DNA from: Mercurialis annua
Taxonomy: Eukaryota > Streptophyta > Magnoliopsida > Malpighiales > Euphorbiaceae
Direction of reading: 5' to 3'
NCBI RefSeq assembly: GCF_937616625.2
Contig: NC_065573.1
Span: forward strand, 21,467,001-21,531,000
DNA length: 64,000 bases
Position numbers and translations under genes: made by a program
In this document: piece after piece, positions 36,298 to 48,147 of the stretch
How positions within the stretch are numbered: the stretch's first letter is position 1
Layout: the number at the start of each line of letters is the position of its first letter
Notes under the pieces: generated by a model
Databases searched by the model: none
Seen by the model: only the letters and a program-made list of their open reading frames with translations
Told to the model about the DNA's origin: nothing

Positions 36298-37959
36298 CAC
36301 TTGATCCGTCAAACTCTTTTAGTCTTAACTTAAGTATACTAACATCAAATCTCTATAGGTGTTCCTTTCTTCACGTTGATACTATCTTTATATCCATCGT
36401 CCGATCATTGGCACACAATTCCTTATATCAGTTACTTTTACTACTAACTGATTCTTAATGTCGTTGGGTTATTGCGGTACTTCTGATGCTTGTATATTCC
36501 CACTTTACCTTGTTAGGTTCCCGTTGACCTTTATCGCATTTATGACCTTTGCAGGCCTTGGACTAGGTTGCATTCGCCTTTGTCACCTCGATCTTCCTTC
36601 TTGTGCCTCATATACTTGCTGTGCAACAGCATGCATTCGCGCAATTCCACGTTCCTAGTATAGCGATTATATAAAGGAATACTGATAAATTCCTTACTAA
36701 TTATCACGTCTAATCGCGGTCCACGTATGTTGGACCCTAGGGACGTCTCCTTCCTTTAAACCTTCTATGATTACGTCTCTTATTGCAAGTCTTATGAGTG
36801 TTCTGACTCATCGTATACTGGCCAATTATCTAAACATATACTCGCATTGTATATGTTAAACGCATAATACTATCGTAGCTATAAGCATCTATGTTGGCCG
36901 AATTCAAGAAAATCAGTGTCCCCTAGATTTTCTTGATTACATATCGTAACTTAAGTCTTGTGAGCATTCCGCTCACATAGACTTAATCAAACATTAAGTA
37001 TATCAAACACAATATACAAGTCATACGTTATTCATCAGATATGTTTTACTATCCGGACACATATCTACTATCCAGACTAAATTCATTAGCTAGAGACACA
37101 AATTCTATATTCTCACAACTATACGTATTCATTCACCTTATAGCCCAGATCACAGCTTGCTCGCGAGCATCTCACTTCCGTCTCAGAGTTCTGGTCTAGG
37201 TATACTCACATTAAAAACAAAACTCTTTGAAAACTCTTTCAAATAAAACGACTCATTTAAAAATTTCATTTAAATCTTAGCAAAATTGTGCACTAGGGTG
37301 ATGACGTCTCTCATCCCCAAAGAGTTGCCACATCTCACCTCTTCGTCTGAACATAATGCATATGATGCATGTCTTATTAATGCATGTATTGATGTATGTA
37401 GTGATGCATTTCTATCAATGTCGTGGCAATTATCAATGACTATTACGGGTCTAGGCACAATTATGCTTTTAGAATCGTTGAAACAAATAGCTTTTAAAAG
37501 TTATAAACTTCGAGTTTTGTAAGTTCTCTAGACCTTTAAACTCTGCTTCTGGAAAGTTCCTCAACTTCTACAACTTTGCATTCCTTCTTCTCACTCTTTC
37601 TGAAATTTCAATCGATCGAATCCAATAACATCGCTCATGCTATCTGGTGCTAAGCACACATGTATATATAACATCAAATCGCAATCATAACAATTATTTT
37701 CTATTCAGAGGAGGCAATACATTTCCCAGAATCTTCATCTGAAATGCATATCATATATGCACGTCTCATCAAAACAATATATACGTATATATCTCGTATA
37801 TACGTGTCACAAGAAACAAGTAAGCATTTCATAAATCAACTTATCCCAAATCAAATCACACTAACGACTTGGATCAGACAAACCCCAACTCTATAGCTGC
37901 AGTAGTTCCTAGGTTACTCAACCGACAAACACATTTTAGCAGAGGTAACTGGACCAACT
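36298..37959 (-). other. Outer element interior, 5' part, no intact ORF
   Basis: This lies between the primer-binding site and the Athila insertion point. No gag frame is visible. A short minus-strand stretch near 36650-36590 (ARMHAVAQQVYEA) may be a relic of the gag-protease junction, but this is weak. Confidence 0.5.
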
Positions 37960-37971
37960 GCTCTGATACCA
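37960..37971 (-). other. Primer-binding site of the outer element (initiator tRNA-Met type)
   Basis: The minus strand reads TGGTATCAGAGC four bases inside the right LTR. This is the standard plant initiator-methionine tRNA site and fixes the element's orientation. Confidence 0.9.
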
Positions 37972-37975
37972 CAAT

Positions 37976-40456
37976 TGTCACGACCCAATTTATTGAGCCG
38001 AGACCGGCACTAGGGAATGGGAGTGGTAGCTCCGAAACCCGTAGCAAGCCTAAAACCACTATTAATTTTTCGCATTTAAAATTATAATATCATATATAAA
38101 CCTTTTGAGAAAACTCTTTTGTATAATATAATTGTAGATATTAAAATATCATATTACAGTTTACATTCAAAACTAACTATTTGAAATCCAGATGTCTATC
38201 TAATACTGACATCTACTGACTACTGCAGCTCTAGGAACTCATGCTTGTGCAAGTCCAATGACTTTTGGCACAATGGAGATGGTTTGTCTGATCCGACTCT
38301 GCTTACCTGCAAACATCAGAGTGAGGGGTCAGTATTTGGGAAAATACTGAGTGAGTTTGCAAGTTACTTATAGTATTATTAAAATATAGCGTTACACGCT
38401 GAATACATATATAAATTTATGATTTAAACAAACATTATTAATTTTCAAAGTGTGAGTCCAACTCACTAGATACGGGGACTTCCAGACTACACCGTAGCCG
38501 AGTGCTCACTCGTATCGAAATCATAAAGTGTGAGTCCAACTCACTGGTGGCCCAGCCACTGGTGGGCCCAGCCCACTAGATACGGGGACTTCCAGGCTAC
38601 ACCGTAGCCGAGTTCACTCTGCGTATCTAATTCATAACATATTATGCATACACATATATTACCTTACTTCTTAATTACAAAGTCAGACACTCTAGACTGA
38701 CTCACTAATGATCACACAGCCTATTGACACCCAATAGGTAGTTGGTCTCTTTGGACCGCACATTAGAAATTCATCTTCAAACAATGAATACAAGAAATTC
38801 ATATAATCAAATCTATCAAACAAAACAGCTTATATGAGCAAATCATATAGATACGAGATATTTGATAACAATACTCGTAATATAAGAAAATAACTTTTAT
38901 ACTAATAATACGCGAAAGTAAATTTGCCACTCACAGTGATCGCTATCCAAAACTGCATTATTATAATCCCGCAAGCGTAAGCTCCATGCGTTGTCCAATC
39001 ACATGCCCATTTCAGCTAAATGACTTGGTAGCTTGTCGGTACGTCAGTTACTTAATCGAGTTACCTATACGTTTAATCCATAAACGTGGGCTTAGTATTC
39101 AAACTCCTAAGTTATAAACTTAGGTTAACATAATCGTATTTCAAATACGACTCTTAACTTTGAAAATCTCTTAATCACACTTTTCTTTTAAACGTCCTAG
39201 TTTACGTTTTGATATTCAATCGAATCACGATTGATTACGCGACTTAAAATTGTTTGAAATCAAGTTTCCGCGTTGCGTCAGGGCTCTGGAAGCCAAAATC
39301 GTCGATTTCCGCTAACGAGGGACTGCACGTTCGTGCAGCAGTGTACTGCACGTTCGTGCAGTACGCTGCACGATCGTGCAGTTGCTGTGCTGCACGATCG
39401 TGTAGCACTTGCTACACGTTCGTGCAGCAGTCTGCACGAACGTGCAGTCTGCTGCACGTTCGTGCAGCCTTTGGCTGCACGATGTGCAGCCCCGGGGTTC
39501 ATTCCCCGGGCCATTTCCGACGTGCTACGACATGCTAAATCGATCCGTAACGCTTAATAACATCAAAAACTCAAGATTCAAGCTTAAAACGTCGAATTTA
39601 AACTCAAAATCATTAAAACGGTAAAACCGCTCAAAACCCTAAACCAAAACGTCAAGCTTACCTTGATTTGAAGCTTAAAGATGATAGAGAATTGAATTCT
39701 TAATCCATCGGCGCGAGAATCACTCGATTTGGACGAGAAACGGCGAAACCGCGGCGGATCGAATCCATCGTCATCTTCCTTCTCTCTTTCTCTGGATCAT
39801 CTGATCCTTCTTTCTTTCCTTCTTAAGAAACATATATATATCTTGGCTAATGTGCCATTTTGATCCTCCATTTCTTTAGCATAAACCAATTCCCTTTTAA
39901 ACTTTCTAATTTAACCAAATGGTTAAATTATTTTTTTAACTCAATTACTTTCGTATTATTTATATTCATATAAATAATACTAACTCAAAATTATTATTTT
40001 CCGTCAATAATCTTTTATATTACTAATCTCGAGACTTAATTGGCTAATTTACACTTTAGCCCTTAAACTTCTCAAAAGTGACAATTTAGCCCAAAACGTA
40101 TCCGCGTCCAAATTTTAAAAGGTCTCCGATTGACCCGAAACTTTTACCACATATACTATAAAGCGTTTCGCGGACCTTGGCGAAATAATTTCCATTTTGA
40201 GTTATAGTGGCTAAATTACCACTTTAGTCCCTGTACTTTATTTTGCAACTTTCTTAACATACTTCCTTTCTAATTCCAATTCCAACTCTAGAATTGAAAT
40301 ATAACGTTAAATTCTTTGCTATAATCTCTTTTAATACTGATCTACTAAAACTTATTTATCTTACTTTTATCGGAAGGCATTCCGATATCGCCACTCTGAC
40401 GACTCAAAACTAGACACGTGGTCCAATTAGATAATTAAATATTTTGGGGTATTACA
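37976..40456 (-). repeat. Outer element 5' LTR
   Basis: 2481 bp, almost identical to the left copy. The length difference is one extra 20-bp palindromic repeat at 39362-39381. As the 5' LTR in minus orientation it would contain the active promoter. Confidence 0.93.
39323..39489. repeat. Array of eight 16-bp palindromes in the right outer LTR
   Basis: Same array as in the left LTR plus one extra CTGCACGATCGTGCAG unit at 39362-39381. Confidence 0.95.
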
Positions 40457-40711
40457 TTGAAGCCATTAATGAAAATTGATTTCTCTCCCTTAACCCTTAA
40501 TTTCTTAATCACACACTATTAGATGAAATTAGAATTGTGTTTTTAATGGTAGAGAGGACCAAAATTCATGCTATATATAGACATTTCAATTCAATCTGTT
40601 ACGTCCACATAACCAAATTAACGGATGAGATTAATCCACATCATAATAATTTAAATGAACTTAATTAGACCAAAATAGGTGTTAAATTAATAGTATATAT
40701 GCATGACACTT

Positions 40712-41592
40712 GGCTATTAATCGGCTATGACACTCCAACTTAGGATCCCCTATCACCAAACCCCCTAACTTTAAAATCGGCCGTTAAACCCCTTAAACTT
40801 TACCTAATGATCAACTAAACCCCTTTTGGCATAAATTGACCAAAATACCCTTCAAATCTATAAGTAAATACAAACAAATCAGACAACTTCAATCTAACCA
40901 TACCTAAAACCCACCCAATCAAATCAAATCAAACAAATCTAACCAAACCTAATTTTATTCAAAAATTAAATAAATAATTATTTTTAATTTAAATAAAAAA
41001 ATTATTTTTTTAAATCAATCCGGTGAACAGACCCACCGTGGTGGGTCTGCTCACCGGAAAGCTGACCCACCGTGGTGGGTCTGCTCTTTGTAGTAGACCC
41101 ACCATGAGCAGACCCACGCCGATAGTGGGTCTGCTCTTTGAAGCAGACCCACCACGGTGAGTCTCATTCAATTTAATTTTTTTTATATTTAAATTAAAAA
41201 TAATTCTCTAATTATTTTTTAAAATAAAATTATTTATATTTATTATTTTGATAAAAAAATTCCGGCAATGGACGGTGGTGGTCGGAAAAAATCGGCGGCG
41301 GGTGAAGTTTCCGGTTGAGTGGTCTGATTTAATTGAGTTGATTGGTGATTTAGGTATGATTTGGATGGTTTATGTTTGATTTGATTAGGTGGATGATTTT
41401 AGATTTGGTTAGATTAGGTTGGTTTGGTTTTTTGGGCATTTTTGAGAAAATAAAGGGCTTGGGGCGGTTTTGGGGTAAAAGGGGTTTAGTTGATCATTAA
41501 GTAAAGTTTAGGGGTTTAGCGGCCAATTTTAATGTTCAGGGGGTTTGGTGATAGAGGACCCTAAATTGGAGTGCCATAGTTGATTAATAGCC
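40712..41592. mobile_element. 881-bp inverted-repeat element, Mutator-type, with GC-rich palindromes
   Basis: Starts GGCTATTAATC and ends GATTAATAGCC with arms over 100 bp. A perfect 10-bp duplication, CATGACACTT, lies at 40702-40711 and 41593-41602. The centre (41020-41165) holds a hairpin with 18-bp arms around GT (41020-41057, one mismatch) and a second palindrome GACCCACC-GT-GGTGGGTC (41064-41081). No ORF. Confidence 0.88.
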
Positions 41593-41749
41593 CATGACAC
41601 TTAATGCATAATGTTTAAATATACATTACAAATTTGACATCTTAATCTATTATGTGTCAAATTAATGCATAATATGTTGTATATTTGACATATATTTTTC
41701 TAAATAATAAACATATAATTTATTTTCTAACATTGGCCTAACAGGAGAT

Positions 41750-42580
41750 TTGGGTTTCTTCATCTGCATATCAATCAAGACGTTTCTGATAGTCTCTATT
41801 GTCTCAATAAGGTATCAATTGGAGCTATGCAAATTAGGGCTTTCATCTCCAAATTTCCACGTCCAAACCCTAATGCTTCCATGCAATGCAGAATTATTTC
41901 AAGCAAGCAGCCACCATCAACACGGATTCCGCCTTCAAATCGTGATTTCAAGCAGTCTCTAAGAGATTCACGATCATTCGTACAAGTAGTCAATAACAAA
42001 CCAGTTGTTTTTGACTCTGCTGGTCAAGATGTTCAGGCAATATAACTCTCCTTGATTGTTACTTTGAAGGAGATTATTACTGTGTGCTTTCCATCGATTC
42101 TATTCTCAAAGATAAAAGGATTATTTTTGAGTTTATATCTTTATTAGGAGGTGATACAATTCTGATTAACCTTGGAAGCGTATCAGATTTGGAAAACTTC
42201 AGAGTTTTCTCATCCTCTCCTTCACAGTTACTATTCTCATCTTGCTGCAATTTGGATGAGTTTTTTTTATTTCTAAAGAAGGATTCACTTGACTCTCGTT
42301 TACTGGTATACCTCTATGTGCTTGGACAGTGGCTTTTGTTATGAAACTAAGGAATCGATTTGGTCAATCTATATGTGTTCACCCGTCATTTGTTAACTCA
42401 GAAAGAATGGATATTGCTTCAACTCTTATTTCTACGGGTTCAAGTAGAATTGAGGGTTTGGTACCTATTTCTGTCAATGACAGGGAGTTGGAAGTTTGGG
42501 TTTTTGAATCTATTTATCCAATGTTTTTAGTAGAATTTGATGACCTAGAATCAAATTCAGACACCAACAGTTCTTGTCAC
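41750..42580 (+). pseudogene. LINE ORF1 remnant, 5' part
   Basis: Broken frames add up to a plant L1-type ORF1 with its DUF4283-like region. The clearest part is 42329-42583, where PSFVNSERMDIASTLIST and ISVNDRELEVWVFE match the 'xxRMDIARILIST...VxINxRxxxVxVxE' pattern of these proteins. Several stops and frameshifts interrupt it. The frame resumes after the solo LTR at 44364. Confidence 0.65.
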
Positions 42581-44358
42581 TGATACACTTATTTTGTATA
42601 GTACCTATTCTATGTATAATGTGTGCTTTTAAATTATTTTGAGGATATTATGCTTGTATAGGTGTTGTTTTGTAGGTGATTTATGCAAGAAATTCATAAA
42701 CCGGGAATCAAAGGAATTTGCAAAGAAACTAAAAAATTATATCAAATTGATCCTTGTTCATGAAGTAGTTGTTTTGTCCTTCTTCAAGACCTCAAATGAG
42801 TAAGAGTTCTTCATATGAATTGTAGTAGACATCCTAACCTTTCCAAAATAAAAGTTAGATCATTCGGAGTTTTCTAGCTCAGGTTATGAAGTTTTGAAGA
42901 TTGACAAAACTGCACGTTGTTTTAGTTTACTTACAGATTTGACACTTGTGCCTTTATTTGATATTTCGGTATACTTAGAGACCTCTGATGAATTTCTGTT
43001 CGTTATATGAAATAAACTAGACATCTCAAGCTTTCCAATGAATCAATAACCAAGTCATTTAAATGTGTATGCAAAGAGTTATGGCTTTCCGAAGCTGGTT
43101 ATGCAGAAATCCTGCCGGACGGCAGGAATGAGTACCTCGGCAAAAATCACTTCTGGAAAGAGGTCCTGCCGAGGTGACCAGATCCTGCCGGACGGCAGGA
43201 ATGACTTGGGCGGCAGGAATCACGGTTGAACATAGAAAAAGTCATCTGGAACGTGCTAAATTCATCGGGGATCAATCCTAATTCGATCCGAACTTATTTT
43301 ACAACATGAAAGGTGAAATCTTCTACTTCTAGAAGATTGAGAGCATCAAAGATCAAAGTCCAAATTGGATTAGGAGTATTTCTCTACACATTCAACACCT
43401 AATCTTAATCCTAAAAGGAGATTGACTTAGGGCAAAACTCAAGTTTCAAGACCTCTATAAATAGAGCTGAGCTCAAGGCTATTCATTCCTTCAATTCATT
43501 ATGTAAATACATTCATATTCTATTCTTAATTTATTAGTTTAGTTTAGTTTAATTTTATTGAAGAGGATTATTTTCAAGCCAAATCAAGTTTGATTTCTTC
43601 TTTATTCTCTTTAATTATGCAATTCTTTATTGTTTGCTTGTTTGCTTTTATCATGTCTAGCTAAATTAATTAACTTGGAATATTGTGAGTAGTATGGATG
43701 CTAGGTTTAAATTCTAAAAACTAATTTCTATATCTTTCTTTGTTAATGCAATCCTTAGTTATTGAGAGTAATGCTTGTAATTGAGTAGCTAACAATCACA
43801 CGAACTTAGAATAAATTGTGAGGAGGGGACTTAAGCAATTTAATTGGAAAAGGGTAACCAAGGCATAATTACAAAGCACTGTCCGACCACCATGTTTGCG
43901 TTATGTGGTCTATGTGGATAACTGATCGATAATACGTTGATTATAAATTGCCGTTTATCTTCTATCGTTCTGTAAGCCCTGACAGTAAGGGTGATTCGAG
44001 GTAACAGGTTATAATCAATAGGCTAGCAACATTATAGGAATATTGAGCTAGTATCTTCGATCTATCCTCCATTGCATGTAATAATAAAAATAGATTGATA
44101 TATGTTAGATTTGTAAGGTATCGATAATCCATATGAAAGCAATATTCTAGGTTGTTTGTTATCATTGTTAAATTCTTTTATATAGTATTTTCTGTTTTTA
44201 TTAGTTTAATTTAAAATACAAAAATATCTCAACTTTGATTGTTCAAATAATAGTTTAGCCAACTATTTTGGTACTAGATTCATTCCTCGTGGTTTCGACA
44301 CTCTACTTACTCTTTATTACTTATTCACGATATTGTATACTTGCAATTTTGTGCATCA
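42581..44358 (+). mobile_element. Solo LTR inserted in the LINE
   Basis: 1778 bp, TGATACAC...TGTGCATCA, flanked by a perfect 5-bp duplication GTCAC (42576-42580 and 44359-44363). TATAAATA at 43456-43463 suggests plus orientation. Upstream of it are two copies of the palindrome TCCTGCCGGACGGCAGGA (43110-43127, 43183-43200). No internal domain remains. Confidence 0.88.
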
Positions 44359-44363
44359 GTCAC

Positions 44364-45480
44364 TAGAATCTGAAATCTACTGATGAAGAAACAGCTCGTT
44401 TTTCTTGGCAGCGATCTCCTTCTCCTGGGTTAACTTCATCTGCTGCAGATGTTATTTAACTTCTCCAAGGAGCAACTCTTTGGATTCTGGTACTTTTCAG
44501 AATTTAAATTTAACCAATATTACTCAAAGACGCTAGTTTAGGATTATGATCCCCCTGTTGGAAACTTACAGTCTGTTGCGCTTCCTCAATCCTCGTGTGA
44601 ATCGTTTCGTGATGACATTATTAGGCACCGTAATAAGCTTATTTCTGCCTTACAATCGAAAGAGACTAATTCAGTAAATGATGAGGCGAAAAAACCCTGG
44701 GATATTAGAGTACTACTTGGTATTTTCAGTGTTGATCATGAAGTCGAAATCATCCAGCTTATTTCACAAGGAATGTCTAATCAGACTGTAGTTTAATCTG
44801 CCTAGATTTCCTATCAAGATTATTTTCCTTTTTATGTCTTGTAAACTTAATTTTATTTCATGAAATTGTCGAAATGGTTTATCGTTTTCTGCAAATATTT
44901 ATTTATTCCTTGGTGTCCAAATTTAATCTTTCTATCCTAGGTCTTATAGAAACTAAAAAAAATAGTGTTTTGATTAATTTATGCTAAGTAAGGTGTGGCC
45001 TAATGCGGATTACAATTTCAGTTTTGTTCCTTCGCGTGGAGCGTCTAGTGGTTTAATTTGTATTTGGAACTCTCTGACTATTATTCCTTCTTGTATCAAA
45101 ACTGGGAGTAGATGGATTTTTATAGACTTTACGTGTAACATCAGGTTTATTGTTTTATATGCTAGCAATGTTCCTAGTGAGCGGCTGTCTCTCTAGTCGG
45201 ATATTCTTCACGAGTTACATTCTGATTATACCTTTATTTTGGTGGGTGATTTTAATGAAGTTTTAATGCCTGCAGAAAGGTTGAATTGTACAGGGTACTC
45301 TGCTTCTACGCTGGATTTTGCTTCGTTTGTCTCTGATTTGCAGCGTCGGCTTTTTAAGTGGTCGAGTGCTATTTCGCGCTAAAAGATTGATAGGCTCTTT
45401 TTATCTCCTGCAGCTTTCACTTTTTGGCCACATTTAGATTTGAAACCACTTCCTCGAACCTTCTCCGACCATGTTCGATT
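44364..45480 (+). pseudogene. LINE ORF1 end and endonuclease remnant
   Basis: It continues the element at 41750. An APE-type endonuclease is recognisable across frame breaks: LIETKK (~44942), FVPSRGASSGLICIW (~45015), ILVGDFNEVL (~45240), KIDRLFLSPA (~45385) and SDHVRF (~45465). These correspond to the family's ETK, GDFN, S-x-IDR and SDH motifs. Stops and frameshifts make it non-functional. No reverse transcriptase follows; the copy ends near 45540. Confidence 0.8.
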
Positions 45481-45562
45481 TTTTTTTCCTCGGCTATTTC
45501 TTTGGATTGGGGTTCTAATTAAGCTAAGTCCACTAATGCTTGGTGGGACTCACACAAAACGT

Positions 45563-46245
45563 TCTTATCAAAATTTAAACCGATTCAACTAATTTGGTCG
45601 GAAATCGACTCTCACCCGATTAGAAAATTGATTTTTTTCAATAATATCAACTGTCACCGTTCTTACCAAAATTTAAATTTATCCAACTAAATTCGTTCGA
45701 AAATCGACTATGATCCGATTCAAAATTACAAAAAATTTAAAATTTTCAATTATATCAATTTCGATCGGTCTCACAAAAATTTAAAATGATTCTATAATTC
45801 AGTCGAAAATCGACTATGACCTGATTCGAAAAGAAAAAAAATTGAAATTTTTCAATCAAATCAATTTTGATCAGTCTTACTAAAAATTAAATCGATTCAA
45901 CTAATTTGGTAGAAAAAACACTATGATCCGATTCAAAAAGAAAAAAAAATTAATCTTTCTAATAATATTAATTTTGACTGGTACTTATCAAAATGTAAAC
46001 CGATTCAACTAATTCGGTCGAAAATCAACTATAATCCGATTTACAGAAAAAATTGAAATTTTTAACAATTTAATTTTTACTAGTCTTTCCAAAATTTAAA
46101 CTGATTCAACTAATTTGGTAAAAAATCGACTGTGATCCAATTCGAAAGAAGAAAAAAAATAAATATTTTGAATATTTATTATAAATTGTGATCGGTCTTA
46201 CTAAAATTTACACCGATTCAACTATTCAATCAAAAATATTATAAC
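45563..46245. repeat. ~105-bp tandem repeat, about seven units
   Basis: Each unit begins near 'gt(t/c)ctta(t/c)caaaattta' and contains 'ccgattcaacta', 'gtcgaaaatcgactatgatccgatt' variants and 'tttcaataatatcaattttgat'. Units are diverged by tens of percent. It starts right after the truncated LINE. Confidence 0.88.
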
Positions 46246-47059
46246 AAATTGATTAATTGTTTTTAACTCGAACCTCAAAATTTCATTTTCATAAAAACAA
46301 TTAACCTATCAGTTTGATATTATTAAAAAACCAATTTTTCAGTTTCATTCGATTTTAAGTATTTTTTTTATTTTCTAATGTAAATGGAACCAAAATAACC
46401 GAGCCAAAAATTGGTTGAATCGACGAGTTCAATTTGGTTTGAAAAATAATTCTTCAAAATTTTAGTTCAATTTTTTTTAAAATTCGGTTCGGTTTAATTT
46501 TCAAAAAAAATCGATTCAACAGTAGTAGACCAAACCGATAGTTTAACTTGGTTTAGAAAATTATATAACTTCAGTTTTGAAAAAATAAAAAATTTCGGGT
46601 ATACATTTTCTTAGATCGGTTCAGTGTGATATTATAAAAAATTGAATTTATTAGTTCGATTTGATTTTGGACATATATAAGAAAAGTTGACCGGACCGAG
46701 TAGTTTAATTTGGTTTGAAACATCATTTTTTTTCAAAGTTTCGATTTGGTTTTATTTTGAAAAATCGAAAACAAAATTATTCAGATTGATTTTATTTTAT
46801 AAAAATTGAGTTTTTAGGTTCGATTTTGAACAATTGTTTTAGTTAAATTATAATATAAATCAAACCAACAGAGTTGACTGGTTAAATTTAATTTGAAACA
46901 ATTATTTCTTTCAAAATTTTAATATTTTATAGAAAATTGGTTCGGTCGATTTAAATAATGATTAAATTCATTTCAATTATTATTAAAAAAAAATATATTT
47001 TTTGAAAAAATAAAAAAATTTATATTTAAATATTATATTGAGAGTTCACATTTTTAAGT
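46246..47059. other. AT-rich decayed repeat
   Basis: Scattered 'ttcggttcggt' and 'aaccgat' motifs, many mirrored. Probably a more decayed part of the adjoining tandem array. No gene. Confidence 0.45.
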
Positions 47060-48147
47060 GGTAATTTCCTGAAATACATGTTTTGGTAACTTATTTACAT
47101 ATTTACCTGCCAAGTTTTGATTTTTCTTTTTTACCTTTTTTATTTACGAAAAATACCTTTTTGTTTTTTTAATTTCAAAAATACCTTTTTTTCGGTTTCC
47201 AATTTCAATTTTCGGTTTTTTCGGTTCGGTCATATAAGATTAGTGTATATATAGTTTAAATTTTTATTTTTTATAGATTTTATTTTTCTGGATTTTTTTT
47301 TTATTTTTTATAGTGTAATAGTAGTGTATATGTAGTGTTTTTATGGTGTTTATATAGTGTAAGATTAGTGTATAAATAGTGTATATATAGTGTACAAGTA
47401 GTATATATATAGTGTATAAGTAGTGTATTTATGGCATTTTATAGTGTTTTTTGTGGTTTACACCATGAAACACTGCAAATACACCATAAACACTGTAAAT
47501 GCACCATAAATATACTAAAAAACGGCAGAAATACACTACAAATACACCAAAAATACACTAAAACGTAAATATATTATAAAATTACTACAAATGCACCATA
47601 AATCAATTTTCTTTTTACAAAATCAACAAATCTATGAATAAGAAAAGACAAAATAAATAATTATATGAATAATAGAACAATTTTATACACAAAAAATTAT
47701 AGATCTACAATAATATATTTACAAAATATTTATATCATTACAAAAAACCTAAAAAATTACACAAATCTAAAAACGAGTCGAGAAATCCATAGCGCGAACG
47801 GAAGAGACGAACGGACTACCGGAAACCACGAGAAATCCATCAGAAGTAGACGAACGGAAGCGCGACCGGAAAGACGAACGGAAAAGACGAACAGAAAAGT
47901 AATAGGAGGAGATAAACTGGAAATCAAATGAAAAAAAAGAAGAAAAGAAGAGAGAAGAAGAGAGAGAAGAGAAAGAAAGAAAAAGATGGCTATGTAAAAG
48001 TTTAACCTAAAATGAGATAATGCTTCTTTATATAATGGGTATTTTTGGTAAATAAGTTAGTTTATTAGGTAATGTAGGATAAAAGGAAAAGATAGACCAA
48101 AATTGTGTAAATATTTTACCCAAAACAGATATTTGGAAAATAATCCC
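47060..48147. mobile_element. Possible inverted-repeat element with TAGTGTAT/ATACACTA repeats
   Basis: The left end ('ggtaatttcctgaaata', then 'gttttggtaac') is roughly inverted at the right end ('gggtaaaatatttacac'). Flanks TTTTTAAGT and TTTTTAACT are similar but offset by two bases. The centre has a run of 'tagtgtatatatag' motifs followed by their complements (47330-47590), then a purine-rich 'gacgaacgga' repeat (47790-47900). The frame through the latter is not a convincing gene. Confidence 0.4.

Larger units (their letters stand above)
18612..40456 (-). mobile_element. Outer Ty3/gypsy-type LTR retrotransposon, non-autonomous, split by an Athila element
   Basis: Two LTRs (TGTCACGACCC...GGGTATTACA as read on the plus strand) at 18612-21072 and 37976-40456. 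A 5-bp duplication, TTGAA, lies at 18607-18611 and 40457-40461. The primer-binding site beside the right LTR and the polypurine tract beside the left LTR show that the element reads on the minus strand. After removing the inner Athila element its interior is about 4.3 kb and contains no long open frame. The LTRs differ by about ten substitutions and one 20-bp indel by eye, so the insertion is fairly young. Confidence 0.93.

Noticed and set aside
47665..47931. 88-codon Arg/Lys/Glu-rich frame
   Set aside because: Produced by the 'gacgaacgga' purine repeat; no gene signals.
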